Below the pieces are notes generated by a model that made no database searches, was not told where the DNA came from, and saw only the letters and a list, made by a program, of their open reading frames with translations. A stretch of DNA of 64,000 nt, from the NCBI GenBank assembly GCA_900169235.1, contig FWCC01000125.1:1-64000 (forward strand). The letters are read 5' to 3'. The position numbers were made by a program, and so were the translations under genes. This DNA is from Zarea fungicola (Eukaryota; Ascomycota; Sordariomycetes; Hypocreales; Cordycipitaceae). Each line of letters starts with the position of its first letter. Positions within the stretch are counted from its first letter, which is position 1. This document shows, piece after piece, positions 37,176-48,085 of the stretch.

Positions 37176-38778
37176 GCGAGCGGATGGTAATGAGACGAAA
37201 AAGGGTGAGCGTTGCTGGTTATGCCAGGCGGGGGGGCGGCGAAGGTCAGAAAATTTTGGATCTTGTGTCCAGTGAACCGAACGAGTCATAGACTGTGTCA
37301 AAGCTCGTACGGTGCAGTGTGAAAGGAAAGAGATATTTGGGGTGGCTTGATAATTCACCAATGTAAATAACGAGAGGATTGTTTCTGAACGAGAGCAAGG
37401 GCAAGAATGCCGATGGATGATGAATATACGATACTATGAGTATTTGAAGATTTGGAGATTTGGAGATTGAAAGTTTAGAAGATTAAAGCTCGTGAGGAAG
37501 TTGGCTTGATGCAAGAGGTTGACCACCAGCTTGTTTTTGGACGGCAGGAGCGAATCATACTGTCAAGGTGTTGGCCTACTTTTTCACAGTTCTGTCAAGT
37601 ATGTCAGCACTACGCATACATCGGTCAACCAGAGAAGAATAATACGGCGATAATTTTGTCAGATTTCTGGGATTACATTTTGTTAAGTTCTGTCTTGCTC
37701 GAAGGCATCATACACGTCCAGATACGAGCCATTTAAGATTTGGCACAGTAAGAAACCAAAGAGCATACCAATAAAAGAATATTGAAAATATTGAAAAAAA
37801 AAGCCCAGAAAATAATTGTATACTTGTGAACCACGGTGAAATGCACACACTTTCACATGGCGTCCATCAAGTGCTATGAAGGTTATGAAGATGGGCTGTC
37901 GTAATTTTGCACGCCAGTGGCGTCGAACCACCAGAGTCCAATCAACCGCCGAAATCGATAGTTAGCTCAGTTAAAAGTGCATGGCAACAGGTAATAGTGT
38001 GCAGTGACCAAACCATGCCCTCCTTGGCGACATTGTTATCTAAAATGGTCACTCATGACGCACCTGCAATGTCGGATGTCAGGCTGGGGTAGTCATGTCA
38101 ATCTTCCGAAATTAGGATTGAGTCTCCTTTTCTGTCCTCCGCCCACGTGTCCGTTGATCTTCTCTGTCTTGAGAATATTAAGCCAACAGAAAAAGAGAAG
38201 AAGAAAAAAGCCAATCAAAACAAGCCAGCGAAATAGATTAATATGGCCCTTCAAATAAAATTGAAACAAACTTTTGTTAGAGAATTGGGCAGTTAAATGT
38301 CTTGGTCAGAGCTAAATTACAATGCTGTTTGGTGGTGGGTCGCGTCATCCCTTTTGTTGCGTGTTACGCCGCCAAAGCGTGCTTGAAGGAGGGGCAAAGG
38401 AAAGCAATTTTATTTAAGGTGCTCGGGTATGCTGATCCTACTTGAGAAGCAAATGCACTGAGGGGTCAAGGCTTTGCTTCTCGGTGTGTGCCTTATAGCT
38501 CCAGTTGGTTTTGGATCCCGTCGAAATATGATCTCGTTTTCGTGTTATTTGTGCCTCAGTGACTAGATTGTGTTGGAGCTAGCCGCGTGTTCCTCGTAAT
38601 AGTTTCATCGTAATAAATATAATACAGGTAATACCTCTGTAAGCAATCAAGGTTGCCAAGCTACTTCTTTCGTAGCTGATACAATATTTATATTGATCTC
38701 CAAAACCCAGATCCATCTATGCAGAACGAGAGGTACATCATCCCGCTTGCTGATGTAAATAGATGCCGCCTTCAGGCG
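37176..38778. other. Intergenic, nothing recognised
   Basis: Includes the promoter and leader of the PLAC8 gene and the 3' flank of the phosphoesterase gene. An in-frame open stretch continues upstream of the chosen PLAC8 start to 37361, so a longer N-terminus is possible. No other gene seen. Confidence 0.45.
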
Positions 38779-39636
38779 TTATTCTACGGTGATCACCTTT
38801 GTGGCGTCAAAAATAGGCATTGCACTTTTACGTGCTATGCTCTTCCCGGAATCGGAAGTCGATGGGACAATGTAGCCGCGTTGGTTTGCAACGACCCTAA
38901 TGCCATTGCGCAACATGTCTGTGGAGTAATGTGTGTGGCCAAATACCCACGTCTTAACAGGGTCCCAGCCTCCAGATGCCAGCATCTCGGTGGCAAAGGC
39001 TGAAGACCATGGACTCTCTGCATGTTCAGGCCTCGAGGAACCTTCTATACATGGTGCATGATGCGTCGCGACAAGCAAACTTCTCGAATCCAAGTCCTTC
39101 GATTGCGCCAAGCTAGCGACTTGGTCACGCAGCCAGGCAGCCTCTTGTGTATGTACATGGTTGTGAGTGGCAACCGTCCATCCTTCAATTTTCTGAAAGT
39201 CGTTAATCTTGGATTGTACAATGTCAATCCTCTCATCTGGCACAAGGGACCACATTGTGCAGCCAAGGATGGAGAGATTAGACCGTGGGCTGTCCCAGCG
39301 CGTCCTACTGAGGAGCACGAGACGTTGAGCTAGTGATGGTTCTTCTGTGAGACGCTGCGCCGACTCCAGCGCAGCCGAATAGCTCATGCCGTAGAATTCA
39401 TGGTTGCCCAGTACTAGGAAGACGTTCTCATAGCGCAAAATCTGCGTTTTGAGGAATGCTAGGTAACCATCATAGTCGACGAGTCGTCCGACATCCCCAG
39501 CAAGAAGCAGATAGGGGGCTGTTGCAGGAAAGGTAAAAGACGTATATTGCTGGCCAACTTCGAGATGTAAATCAGAGAGAATCTGTATCCGGCTATACCA
39601 TGATCGGTGTAAAAGCCTTGAGAGGGGTGACCTCAT
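38779..39636 (-). CDS. Calcineurin-like metallophosphoesterase
   Basis: Single-exon gene, 285 aa from the ATG at 39636 (the open frame continues upstream but only with non-ATG starts). All signature blocks of the dinuclear metallophosphoesterase fold (PF00149) are there: SDLHLE (D-x-H) at about residues 23-28, LLAGDVGRL (GD), VLGNHEFYG (GNHE), ATHHAP, and VFGHTHYSTD (GHTH) near residue 250. This form, with little outside the catalytic core, is common in filamentous fungi as a Ser/Thr-phosphatase-like or nucleotide-phosphodiesterase-like protein of unknown substrate. No signal peptide or membrane helix seen, so probably cytosolic. Confidence 0.9.
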   Translation of the reverse strand: MRSPLSRLLHRSWYSRIQILSDLHLEVGQQYTSFTFPATAPYLLLAGDVGRLVDYDGYLAFLKTQILRYENVFLVLGNHEFYGMSYSAALESAQRLTEEPSLAQRLVLLSRTRWDSPRSNLSILGCTMWSLVPDERIDIVQSKINDFQKIEGWTVATHNHVHTQEAAWLRDQVASLAQSKDLDSRSLLVATHHAPCIEGSSRPEHAESPWSSAFATEMLASGGWDPVKTWVFGHTHYSTDMLRNGIRVVANQRGYIVPSTSDSGKSIARKSAMPIFDATKVITVE

Positions 39637-42482
39637 TTTATTTCCAAGGCAGTTCTGGTGTTTGCACTGTAGATGTTGTCCGAATGAGGAAAAAGCAATC
39701 TGCACGTGCTGACTGCTAGATAGATGGGTGGGGTCATGAAGCTAACCTCTAAAACGTATTTACTGCAGTTCGGATATGTGACACTTGAGTTGCTATCGTG
39801 AACAACTACAGACAAGCAGTGCATTTATATCCGTTCTGGTGCTTTATTGGCCAAGCAAATCATTTCATTGCTGTGATTGGGTAATGGGCAGGTTGGCGTG
39901 CTTGGTAAATGTAGCAAGTAGGCCGCTTCAACAAAATGACATCGGGATTGACCTTTATGTCCTATGAGGGATAATAGTTTTCTGTCTCCGCAGAGTAATG
40001 GCGCATAAACCCTCATGAAATTCCATAGCCAAGACCAGTTTCTCATGAGAGTTCAGTTAACTAACCAGTACGCCAGCAGACGTATACGAGACGTCAGGGT
40101 CCAGCCACCTAGTCGTCTGATCCGCTATGCATGTTGGCCCTTGGCATACAAGGCTCCGTATAATTGCTGCGTATCATTGGTATTTCAACGACTGCGATTG
40201 AACAGCACATACGCCATGTGGTGCGCGTTTGGTGGATCAGCACCGGTGAAGACTTGGCCCATTGCCAATGTCTATCATGCAAGAGCGCGGCGGCGCTATC
40301 TGTGACGAATTCGCGCAAGCTTGACGAGGCGTTTTCGTGGACGCCGAAAGGAACTGCCACCGCTCTTGGTAGATGAGGGGCACACATATGGGATTGTGTT
40401 GATTAAACCGTCGGGAAGTGGCTAGGAAGATTCCTGACTCGAGGTATTTTCGATTGCCGATTTATGACAGAAGGATTGGAATCATCTCTTTTCTTACCCG
40501 CCATTCTCTTGGAAATTACAACAGGCACCATAGCTGTTAATAGTCATTGGATAATAATATCGTTTGAGTGAATTTTGTCACCTGCTCTCGAATTGACTAC
40601 GGAGGATGCCCGTAACTATATCAAAAGCATTCTTTTTTCCCCGCAGTCTGACAAGGGGAGTCCAGTCTGGTGGCCCAGGACCATTAGCGTCGGGGCAGAC
40701 GAGTGGACGTTTGGCGCATTTGGATGGATACACTTCAGCTTGTCTGGCAACGCTAGCCGGCAGTGACTACCCTCGCTTGTGGTATTTATTTGGTCGCTTG
40801 AGTTGCAGATTGAGGAAAAGGACTCACGCGCAGAGCACTGGGCACGGGGGCGCGTGCGTGGAGTGGCGTCTCAACAAGCCTAGTGGGCGGTGATGGAGAT
40901 TCATGAGAGGACAAGATTTGGTCCACGGGTGGGTGCAGCTCAAGCAAGATGAGGAATACAGCCACAAGATTGGGGGGGGCGAGGAGGGAAGTGGGCGAGA
41001 TTCTAGGTCCAGGCCTGGGTTGGGGAATGGTACAGAGCAGAAGGGGGTTCCATGGGCAGTTTGCCAGCCTGCCCAGGTGCCAGCTCGGCCAGCCAAGAGA
41101 TTCAATAGCGGGCACGCTAAAAGCTGCATAACTTTAGGCTCGTGCTAGCTTTTAGGCCTGCAGACCGGCACAGGAGATAGACCCACGGAGCCGCCACTAA
41201 AACGCGGCCCTAGTGGGCACAGGTTGCCTGAATTGGCATCTTCGTCCAGTTAGTTGTAGCTGGCAAGGGCCAGTTCGGTCAGTCGGTTCCTCTGTGCCTG
41301 TCTGTGCTTGTCTGTGCCTGACAGGGACAAGACCCAGTTGTCAAGAGGGCCGCAAAATGTGCTTTCAGTGGAAGCAACTCTCAGTTATTAGCTGGCACCA
41401 CTCTTCAGTGGACAGTATCCTCCCTGTATATGGCCAGTGCCGCTGCCCGTACATACTGGTTAAACCTGAACCAACGCGTCTACTAATAACTAGTACTGCA
41501 TCAGTGTTATTATCAGTTTGCCCCTTTGCCTTTATTAATATCACATGCGTCATCCATATTGTGCACTACCCGTGCCTATATCACCCGCTGCACTCTGGAA
41601 CAGCCCACCAAACACCAACCTGCGTGCCATTTGCACTCATAGTCACGTAGTATTTGCCCCCATGCAAGATAGCAATTAACGTCGCCACCAAACCCATGGC
41701 GCGCGATGGCGTTCTAGCCAGGTTGGGGACTTTTGCCTCTCTCTTGCCACTTGATGTTCGCCCACGCATGCCGCTCATTACTCGTAGAGACAATATACAC
41801 CCACCCTGTCGCAGGTATAGGTACCAGTGCCCGCAGTGCACCGTGCCAGAGGTACAAGCGCTAATAAACACTGGGTCTGCCCCCCCTGGCGGCTTTGGTC
41901 AGGCGGGTTCCCTGATTGCATCTGCCACACTGGTCAAGCCTCTCTCCCTCCTGCTGCTCCAAATCTCTTTTGCTCTGGAAGGTATCTGCCGCGAGCTACC
42001 AGCCAAAAGACAAGCCTCTCCCCTTTCTTCTTCAGACCATTGCCCAATTTTTTTTTTTTAATTCTACCGCAAGAAGAAGAAAAAACACTCAAAACGGCTT
42101 TCTTGCTTTTGCCATTTCCGTGGCAATTTTTCTTCCTTTCCCCCCTTTCAGTCGTATTCGTTGACGCCAAGACATTTTGCTGCTTGCAGGGTTCTCGCAG
42201 CAATCCGTACCACCAGCCGAAAACCTGACAGCACCCGCAAATTACTGTGTGGCTGGGCAGCACTCCCTCTTCAGCTCTCAACACTGACTACTCTGTGCTC
42301 ACTCTCTCCCTCTTCATTATCCCAATCCCAAAGATATCGCACCACGCTCCTTCTACATTCAATCCAACTTTTCCGTCCTTTTCTTTTCAACCCGGATAAA
42401 TACACTTTCGACAATTTTTCTTTCTGTCTGATTCTTAGTCTTGACTCTATTGCCCAGTACCCGCTTCCGTTCTCAACAAAGT
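39637..42482. other. 2.8-kb gene-poor stretch
   Basis: Promoter of the phosphoesterase gene at one end and promoter plus first leader exon of the small membrane-protein gene at the other. Open frames are short, and those around 40.8-41.1 kb and 41.6-42.2 kb are low-complexity. It includes a 10-bp tandem repeat at 41291-41320. No gene was recognised. Confidence 0.45.
41291..41320. repeat. 10-bp tandem repeat, 3 copies
   Basis: tctgtgcctg three times with one C-to-T change in the middle copy. Confidence 0.8.
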
Positions 42483-42653
42483 GTAAGTGGTTCTATCCCT
42501 TGACACCCAATCTTGATAGAAGCCATTGGCCCGTCGTATTTGCATGGCAACTTCTCATTTGGCTTTGGAAATTCCAGAAAATTCCAGCAACACTTGAAAA
42601 ATTCTACTTGAGCCATGTTAAAAGAAAAGCATAATGCTAACACTTTGATACAG
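42483..42653 (+). other. Probable 5'UTR intron
   Basis: A strong donor (GTAAGT at 42483), a GCTAAC branch site (near 42635) and an acceptor CAG (42651-42653) lie just upstream of the ATG at 42738, in a pyrimidine-rich leader. No start codon frame connects across it to the downstream protein, so it would lie in the untranslated leader. Confidence 0.55.
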
Positions 42654-42737
42654 TCCGCCCGGTTGCGGTTCTGAATCACTCGACGGTGGCTCGGTGCCTT
42701 CCCCTTGATAAGGACAATTTGAACCACGTCCTCGACA

Positions 42738-43160
42738 ATGGCCAACACACACTCCGATACAGAGCCCATTGTGGTTGCTGTTCCCGAAAAGGCAACTCTT
42801 TCTACCGCTACTACTGTCAACATCATGCCTGCACAACCCTCAACACCCCATTCCGATCACAGCAGTAACCCTTTCGATACAGATATCGAGGCTGCCTTGA
42901 TTTCTCAGACAACAACTCGCAAAAGCTGCACCATTACCAGAAAAGGCGAATGTCAAGTATGGCCCAGCAAGGATCACTGGAAGGAACAGGCAAAAGACGC
43001 CAAGATCAAACGAAGCTGCACATACATGTCCAGACTCAGCAAGCGTCAAAGAATTGTTGCCAAGATCCTAGTTGTTTTTCTCGTCGTGGGAATTGCAGTC
43101 GGCGTTGGATTTGGTGTTAGCAAGCCCCTCGGTGCCCCGATTTGGGGCAAGAAGGACTGA
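42738..43160 (+). CDS. Small single-pass membrane protein of unknown function
   Basis: 140 aa, one coding exon. The first 100 residues are polar and Ser/Thr-rich, with SNPFDTDIEAALIS (an NPF tripeptide, which in other proteins binds EH domains) and a basic KIKRSCTYMSRLSKRQR segment. A single hydrophobic helix (about residues 105-128, KILVVFLVVGIAVGVGFGV) precedes a short tail. Orientation by the positive-inside rule puts the N-terminus in the cytosol. The layout looks like a small fungal plasma-membrane or endosomal protein, but I do not recognise a named family. A spliced leader precedes it. Confidence 0.7.
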   Translation: MANTHSDTEPIVVAVPEKATLSTATTVNIMPAQPSTPHSDHSSNPFDTDIEAALISQTTTRKSCTITRKGECQVWPSKDHWKEQAKDAKIKRSCTYMSRLSKRQRIVAKILVVFLVVGIAVGVGFGVSKPLGAPIWGKKD

Positions 43161-44044
43161 GCCTTTCGCGTTGATGTTGCGTGCCAACTATAAACATTTA
43201 TACACACCACACCACACATGCCAATACCAACGGCATCATATCCACCAAACAAGAAAACAGGACATGCTGGCTCATTACATATCAGGCGAATTTGGCCGAG
43301 AAGCGGGGCCAGGCGTCGAATAATTCCGCTTCTGTACATACAGAGAAGACTTATTGGCCTTCATGGATATTAGCAAAGTTGGGAGTTTCTGGAGTTTTTT
43401 TTTGTCCTTGGTTTTTTTTCAAGTCATCATGTCCAATATGGAACAGCTACACGTCAATATTGTGAGGCAACTGGATGTCAAATTGGTTTACGTCGGCCAG
43501 AGTATTGTTTTTATCATTCGTTGGTGGCCAGTACATAAAGAATAGACCATGCCACCTATCTCACCTCTTGTTCCCCTTGTGTTCATGTGTCTATGGAGCA
43601 GACAAACACTAGTTGCATTCTAGTTGAATGGTTCATTTTGCACGCCTAAAAAAGAGCCGACCGTTGTCTAACAACCTAATTGCATTGAGTAATTACACAT
43701 ATGAACAGGCGCAGCAAAGATGACAGTGAGGAAACTTCCTGCTCAAGTTGAGGTATTCCTAGCTAAGTCGTACTTATCTCGACGCATCGACTAATACTTG
43801 AGGCCCTCATGTGTAAATTTACAACATAGAGCCCCTTGACTTCGTTACTTGGCTTCTTTGACCTCCACTTGCTCTCATGGATAGGTGATAGCTTACCAAG
43901 TCTTCCTTGCGTAGTCCCCCGCCTCTACCTTTGTCCTTTCTTTCCTCCATCACTTTGCTATCCATCCCTTTGCTGCCTTTCAACAATTCCTTTCTTTAAC
44001 AGTCACACCCCCGCCACCGCTTTTCTTCTATTCCATCCATCATG
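43161..44044. other. Convergent 3' flanks
   Basis: Between the small membrane protein gene (plus) and the multipass membrane protein gene (minus). Only short frames; nothing recognised. Confidence 0.5.
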
Positions 44045-45016
44045 TTACTCTGCACCAACCGCATTTTCATCCTCATCCCCCTCCCCTTCCTCCACCGACT
44101 CACCATCCCACTTCTCATTCTCCCACCTATCGAGCTCCATCTCCTCTGTCGACCGCAACTCTGAAAGCAACGAATCCAGCAACTTCCATGACTCTTCTTT
44201 TCGTTGCTCGTGTGACAGATTTGCATGGTCCACATAGTTGTCAAATCGCTTGATCCGCTCTGCTCTTTCCGCAGCCAACACTTGAGCATCTGTCAAGGTT
44301 TCCTCTTCTCCAGTGGTACCGCTCTCATCGTCATTTTCGTCCATGGTATTCTCTGGTTCTCCTTCTATAGCGCCTGCTCCCGCCATGACTTGCTCGTCCT
44401 CGTCGGAGTGGTATTGCCCTGTCAGATCCTGGTCGATCGCCGCGATCCACTCCGGCTTCATTTGAAAAGTTTCTCCAGCCGGTCTAGCCCGCCGTCCATA
44501 GACGACAGTGGCTTGCTTCTTTTCTTCCTGCACATTGCCAAGTCCCTCTGGTGGCCCAAAAACAAGAAACAAAATATGGAAAGCCAGAAATATCATGGCC
44601 ATCATCCAGAAAGAGAGTAAAACTATACCACCAATCGTCCAAATCAGCATCTGCCAAGTAATTGTGGCCATGCACCACCAAAAAGAAGTCCTCTCCAGGT
44701 TGTCGCAGTGGAAGTCGTCGTGAAACAGGAGCCCGATGTAGCGAGCCCACGACCACTCTCCGTGGCGCCAGGCAATGCTAAAGGCCGTGGAATAGAAGAG
44801 GGCCCATGCTGCACGGGCCGGCACGGGGAGTTTGGGATCCCAGAGTTTGACGGTCAATGGTAAGGATAAGAGGAGGACAAGGACGCCAGCGGTGACCGAG
44901 CAGTAAACGCGATGATCTGGGTCGGCCGTGGTGAGAATGTCGTACAGGGCAGAGGAGTAGTCCATGGTGATGGGATTCCGTTTGCCAGTGATCTCCGCGG
45001 CAATGTCTTGATACAT
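44045..45016 (-). CDS. Multipass membrane protein with acidic C-terminal tail, function unknown
   Basis: 323 aa, single exon. The first half has about four hydrophobic helices: VYCSVTAGVLVLLLSLPLTV (about 38-57), the AAWALFYSTAFSIAW region, and two close helices in SFWWCMATITWQMLIW and IVLLSFWMMAMIFLAFHILF. Trp, Phe and His are frequent near the first pair (WRHGEWSWARY, FHDDFHCDN). From about residue 200 the chain is hydrophilic and strongly acidic (many D/E runs), with a helical stretch around AERAERIKRFDNYVDHANL that could form a coiled coil. No known transporter or enzyme motif is visible. A second Met 17 codons in could also be the start. Confidence 0.7.
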   Translation of the reverse strand: MYQDIAAEITGKRNPITMDYSSALYDILTTADPDHRVYCSVTAGVLVLLLSLPLTVKLWDPKLPVPARAAWALFYSTAFSIAWRHGEWSWARYIGLLFHDDFHCDNLERTSFWWCMATITWQMLIWTIGGIVLLSFWMMAMIFLAFHILFLVFGPPEGLGNVQEEKKQATVVYGRRARPAGETFQMKPEWIAAIDQDLTGQYHSDEDEQVMAGAGAIEGEPENTMDENDDESGTTGEEETLTDAQVLAAERAERIKRFDNYVDHANLSHEQRKEESWKLLDSLLSELRSTEEMELDRWENEKWDGESVEEGEGDEDENAVGAE

Positions 45017-46121
45017 TCAAAGAGGCACCCAGGACGGTTAGATTCCGTCAGTGATGAGAGATTATGATGCTTGTTGGGAGGTACTGGTCCTGGCTAAGCG
45101 CCCGGGAAATGCCCCCGCTCGACGGTAGCATCGGATAATTGGATCGGAGATGACCCCATCGTTCGCAGCCTTGTTTCCGTTTCCCAGTAGTTATTCACAT
45201 GCTGCGCGTTGTAACAATGTGGAAATGATTGTAAATCGGCAGAGAGGCTATTACTTCAAGATTATTAGTCACCAAAAGGCATTTGCTTCTTCATTTCTAA
45301 CCATTTCGCTGATGGAAAAGAAATTTGTCCATCCGCTCTAATCGGGTGGCGTGTAAGCGGTTCCTGACCCATCGCGCGAGTGTGGACACCAGTCTTTTGT
45401 GTAAAACCAGACAAAGAAATCACCTAGTTTCACTCAGTTTCAGTAAGTTTCTAGAACATTTCCTGGAAGAAAGTACATGTAGAAAACATAATCCAAGCTG
45501 CTATTGATTAATGGTGGCCATGTCCATGCCAGAAAAAGTAACACGGGTACGACGGGATATCCTCACAATACTAATTATAACCAAAGGTGGTCCCATCTTT
45601 GTCGACTTTGAGGTTTTTATTATCTGCTTCAAAATACTTTTGTTTATACATAATTCATTCTTCAGCGTCCTACCGAGGCATTGTGCTCTTCTTCTTCTCT
45701 TGTCTCGAACACTAAAGCCACAGACAAAGCCCTCCTTCGCCCCGCAGTCGTTTCTTCTGTTTTGAATACTTTGAAATATGTTACTGCCGTTCATCTAGGT
45801 ATATCTTTGACACAATAAAGAAACCAAGGCATTTTCGAAAATTGAAGTGTTAATGCTCTTTTGTTTCCAAAGTTTGTGTGAACTTTCACTACGAATGCTT
45901 CAACTATATAATATCACCATGTTCCCTGCGAATAGCCACTTTCTACTTGGTATCAACAACAACTCACAGCGACCAGCCAAAGAACAATTTCCAGTCGTCA
46001 CAAGCTCACCAAGACTTCTTAAGCCAAACACTTCAAGAAACCGGCCATCACCCACAGCCTACAACACAACCTGCAAGGTAACATAACAGAACAACCAGCA
46101 CTATAACAGAATAGGGACAGT
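45017..46121. other. Divergent intergenic region
   Basis: Holds the promoters of the membrane protein gene (minus) and the Ser/Pro-rich gene (plus). Nothing else recognised. Confidence 0.5.
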
Positions 46122-47198
46122 ATGTCTGATCGACGCATCAAATACTCGAAGCCCACAGTCGCTTGGTGGCACAGTAAAGCGGCTACTCAGACCCGCGATA
46201 AAACTGCATCGGGTAGCAGCTCCGACGACAGCGCGCGGCACTCACAGCGCTCTGCAGCAAACAATGCGGCCAATCCACGCGCTGCCCCCCGCCCCTCCTC
46301 CAACCCAAGCACTGCTAACAATGCTAACCGAGCCTCCCCCAACAACAGATCCTCCCAGGCACACTCTACTCAATCCAGTCCGCCCATCGGCACTAGTAGC
46401 CGCTATGGAGCGGTTGAACCCGTCTGGTGGGGTGCCTCTTCCGGCTCCAGCGGTGGCCGTCAAGCCGCTGCCAGTCGCGGTTCCGGCGGTTATGAGCCTG
46501 AAACCTACCGCGGCGTGCAGCACGCAGCTCCTCCCCGTCCTTTCTCACCTCCCGCCGCCAACAGGCACCCAGGCCGGCTGGGCAGCCTCGGCGAGAGATT
46601 CACAGCTCTCTCCCTAGGCGGCCGTGCAAACAGCGAGTTAGCTCCGCCGCAACCACAACCACCCGCCAACAACCGCACCCCAACAGGTCAGTATTCGCGC
46701 ACCTCCCGCCCCAATGCTCTAACTGCTACTGGTGCGTCGCCAGCGTCAGGTACCCGGTCATATCATTATCGTACTCCTCCTCCTCCTCCTCCTCCTCCGT
46801 CCGTCAGCACCGTCTCCTCCTCCGATTCCCGCCGCCCCGTCTCGCCAGCAGCCAGTTCGAACTCCGGCGACGACTACGGGTCCCCGCTCCCGAGTGAGGA
46901 CGAGGACACCCTCTGGAGCCGACACTTTCCCGAGTCGCACGGCGCCGCCAGCAGGGCCTCATACGCCGGGGGTGCGCGAGAGACGCTCAGCCTGGACTCG
47001 CGCGACTACCGCCGCGGCCTGCTGCCCTACGAGAAGAGCACCAGGGTGCCTGCGACGGCGGCGGCGGCCTCGACGGCACGGGCGCGACAGCCAGCGGCCG
47101 CGACTGCGAACCGAAACCCCTTGACGAGACGGCCTGCCGTGAGGGGTCGTGGTGCTTCTGTCGACGAGGGGCAGCAAGTATCGCGATCGAGGCGATAG
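46122..47198 (+). CDS. Disordered Ser/Pro/Ala-rich protein, function unknown
   Basis: 358 aa, single exon. Ser, Pro, Ala, Asn and Arg make up most of the sequence; no folded domain is visible. A run of Pro (eight) after YHYRTP is coded by a TCC-type triplet repeat at 46774-46798. Short patterned pieces include WWHSK and VWWGASS near the N-terminus, RLGSLGERFTALSLGGR in the middle and a C-terminal stretch rich in Arg and Ala that may bind nucleic acid. The reading frame is supported by its length, ATG, and coding-like codon use in the ordered pieces; the high GC makes shadow frames long here, so coding status is less certain than for its neighbours. Confidence 0.6.
   Translation: MSDRRIKYSKPTVAWWHSKAATQTRDKTASGSSSDDSARHSQRSAANNAANPRAAPRPSSNPSTANNANRASPNNRSSQAHSTQSSPPIGTSSRYGAVEPVWWGASSGSSGGRQAAASRGSGGYEPETYRGVQHAAPPRPFSPPAANRHPGRLGSLGERFTALSLGGRANSELAPPQPQPPANNRTPTGQYSRTSRPNALTATGASPASGTRSYHYRTPPPPPPPPSVSTVSSSDSRRPVSPAASSNSGDDYGSPLPSEDEDTLWSRHFPESHGAASRASYAGGARETLSLDSRDYRRGLLPYEKSTRVPATAAAASTARARQPAAATANRNPLTRRPAVRGRGASVDEGQQVSRSRR
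46774..46798. repeat. TCC triplet microsatellite
   Basis: About eight TCC units, in frame within the Ser/Pro-rich gene and coding the proline run. Confidence 0.85.
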
Positions 47199-48085
47199 AA
47201 GGTGGGGTGGCACTTTTGCTGTAGCTCTCACCCCCCCGCCGCAGGGATAGAGATCAGAGAGAGGTGAGGTGAGTAAGGTAATGTTTTTGTCTAGCGAATC
47301 GTTAACATATTGTTCCTTTTTTTATATAAAAAAAAATAATGCAACTCAATCGTGTTCTCCTTCCACTGCTCGTGTCCTCCTTCGGTTTGCTGTAGACTTT
47401 GCATATATTCCACTTGGTGTTTGAGCACGACACTTAGGCTTGGGCGCGTTGCTTTTATTATACTTGTTTTTATATTTGTATTGTGCTCTGGTAACGCACA
47501 GTCGACGTCGAGTATTAACTCCCTGAAGGTCTATCGGCCGTGTCATTCTCCTCATCCTCAGAAACCCCTTCCCCAAACCTTGATGCATGGATTAAATAAA
47601 GCCCTCCTTTTCACTAGTAGTCTGTATTGTTTTCTTAATCCAACTCCCGAAAGGGCATTCACGATCTCTTTCATGAGACCGTAGAAAAGGAAAAACCCAG
47701 ATGCATGAGTGCATTGGCAGACAGAGCCGACACAGCTCTGCGTATGGACAAGCCGTTAAAATGATTTAAGACAAGGGAAAAAAAAAAGTAAAAAACGAGT
47801 ATTGACGTTCCTGCCCGAGGAACGTGTCAGAGGTCTCACCTGTGAGATGCTCCTTTAATGTACAGTATCTTCTATACTTCAGTTCTACCCTCCCATGCTG
47901 TTGCAGAACTTGGATTGGTTGGACACAAAAGCAAGAAGCCGGATGCCTTAACGCCATGTCGAGTATGATATGTCATCATGCCAGGGCTCGAATATCGACC
48001 GCTGAAACGGGACGTGTAGAATCAAGTTTCCATATATAGTTTTGTAGCAGGACTTTTTGTTATGCTGAACGAGAGCTCGCTGTGA
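47199..48085. other. Convergent 3' flanks
   Basis: Between the stop codons of the Ser/Pro-rich gene and the spg1 gene. Contains AT-rich runs; no gene recognised. Confidence 0.5.

Noticed and set aside
37905..37990. tRNA-like words (ttagctcagtt) suggesting a second tRNA
   Set aside because: No 7-bp acceptor stem and no B box at the right distance could be found on either strand.
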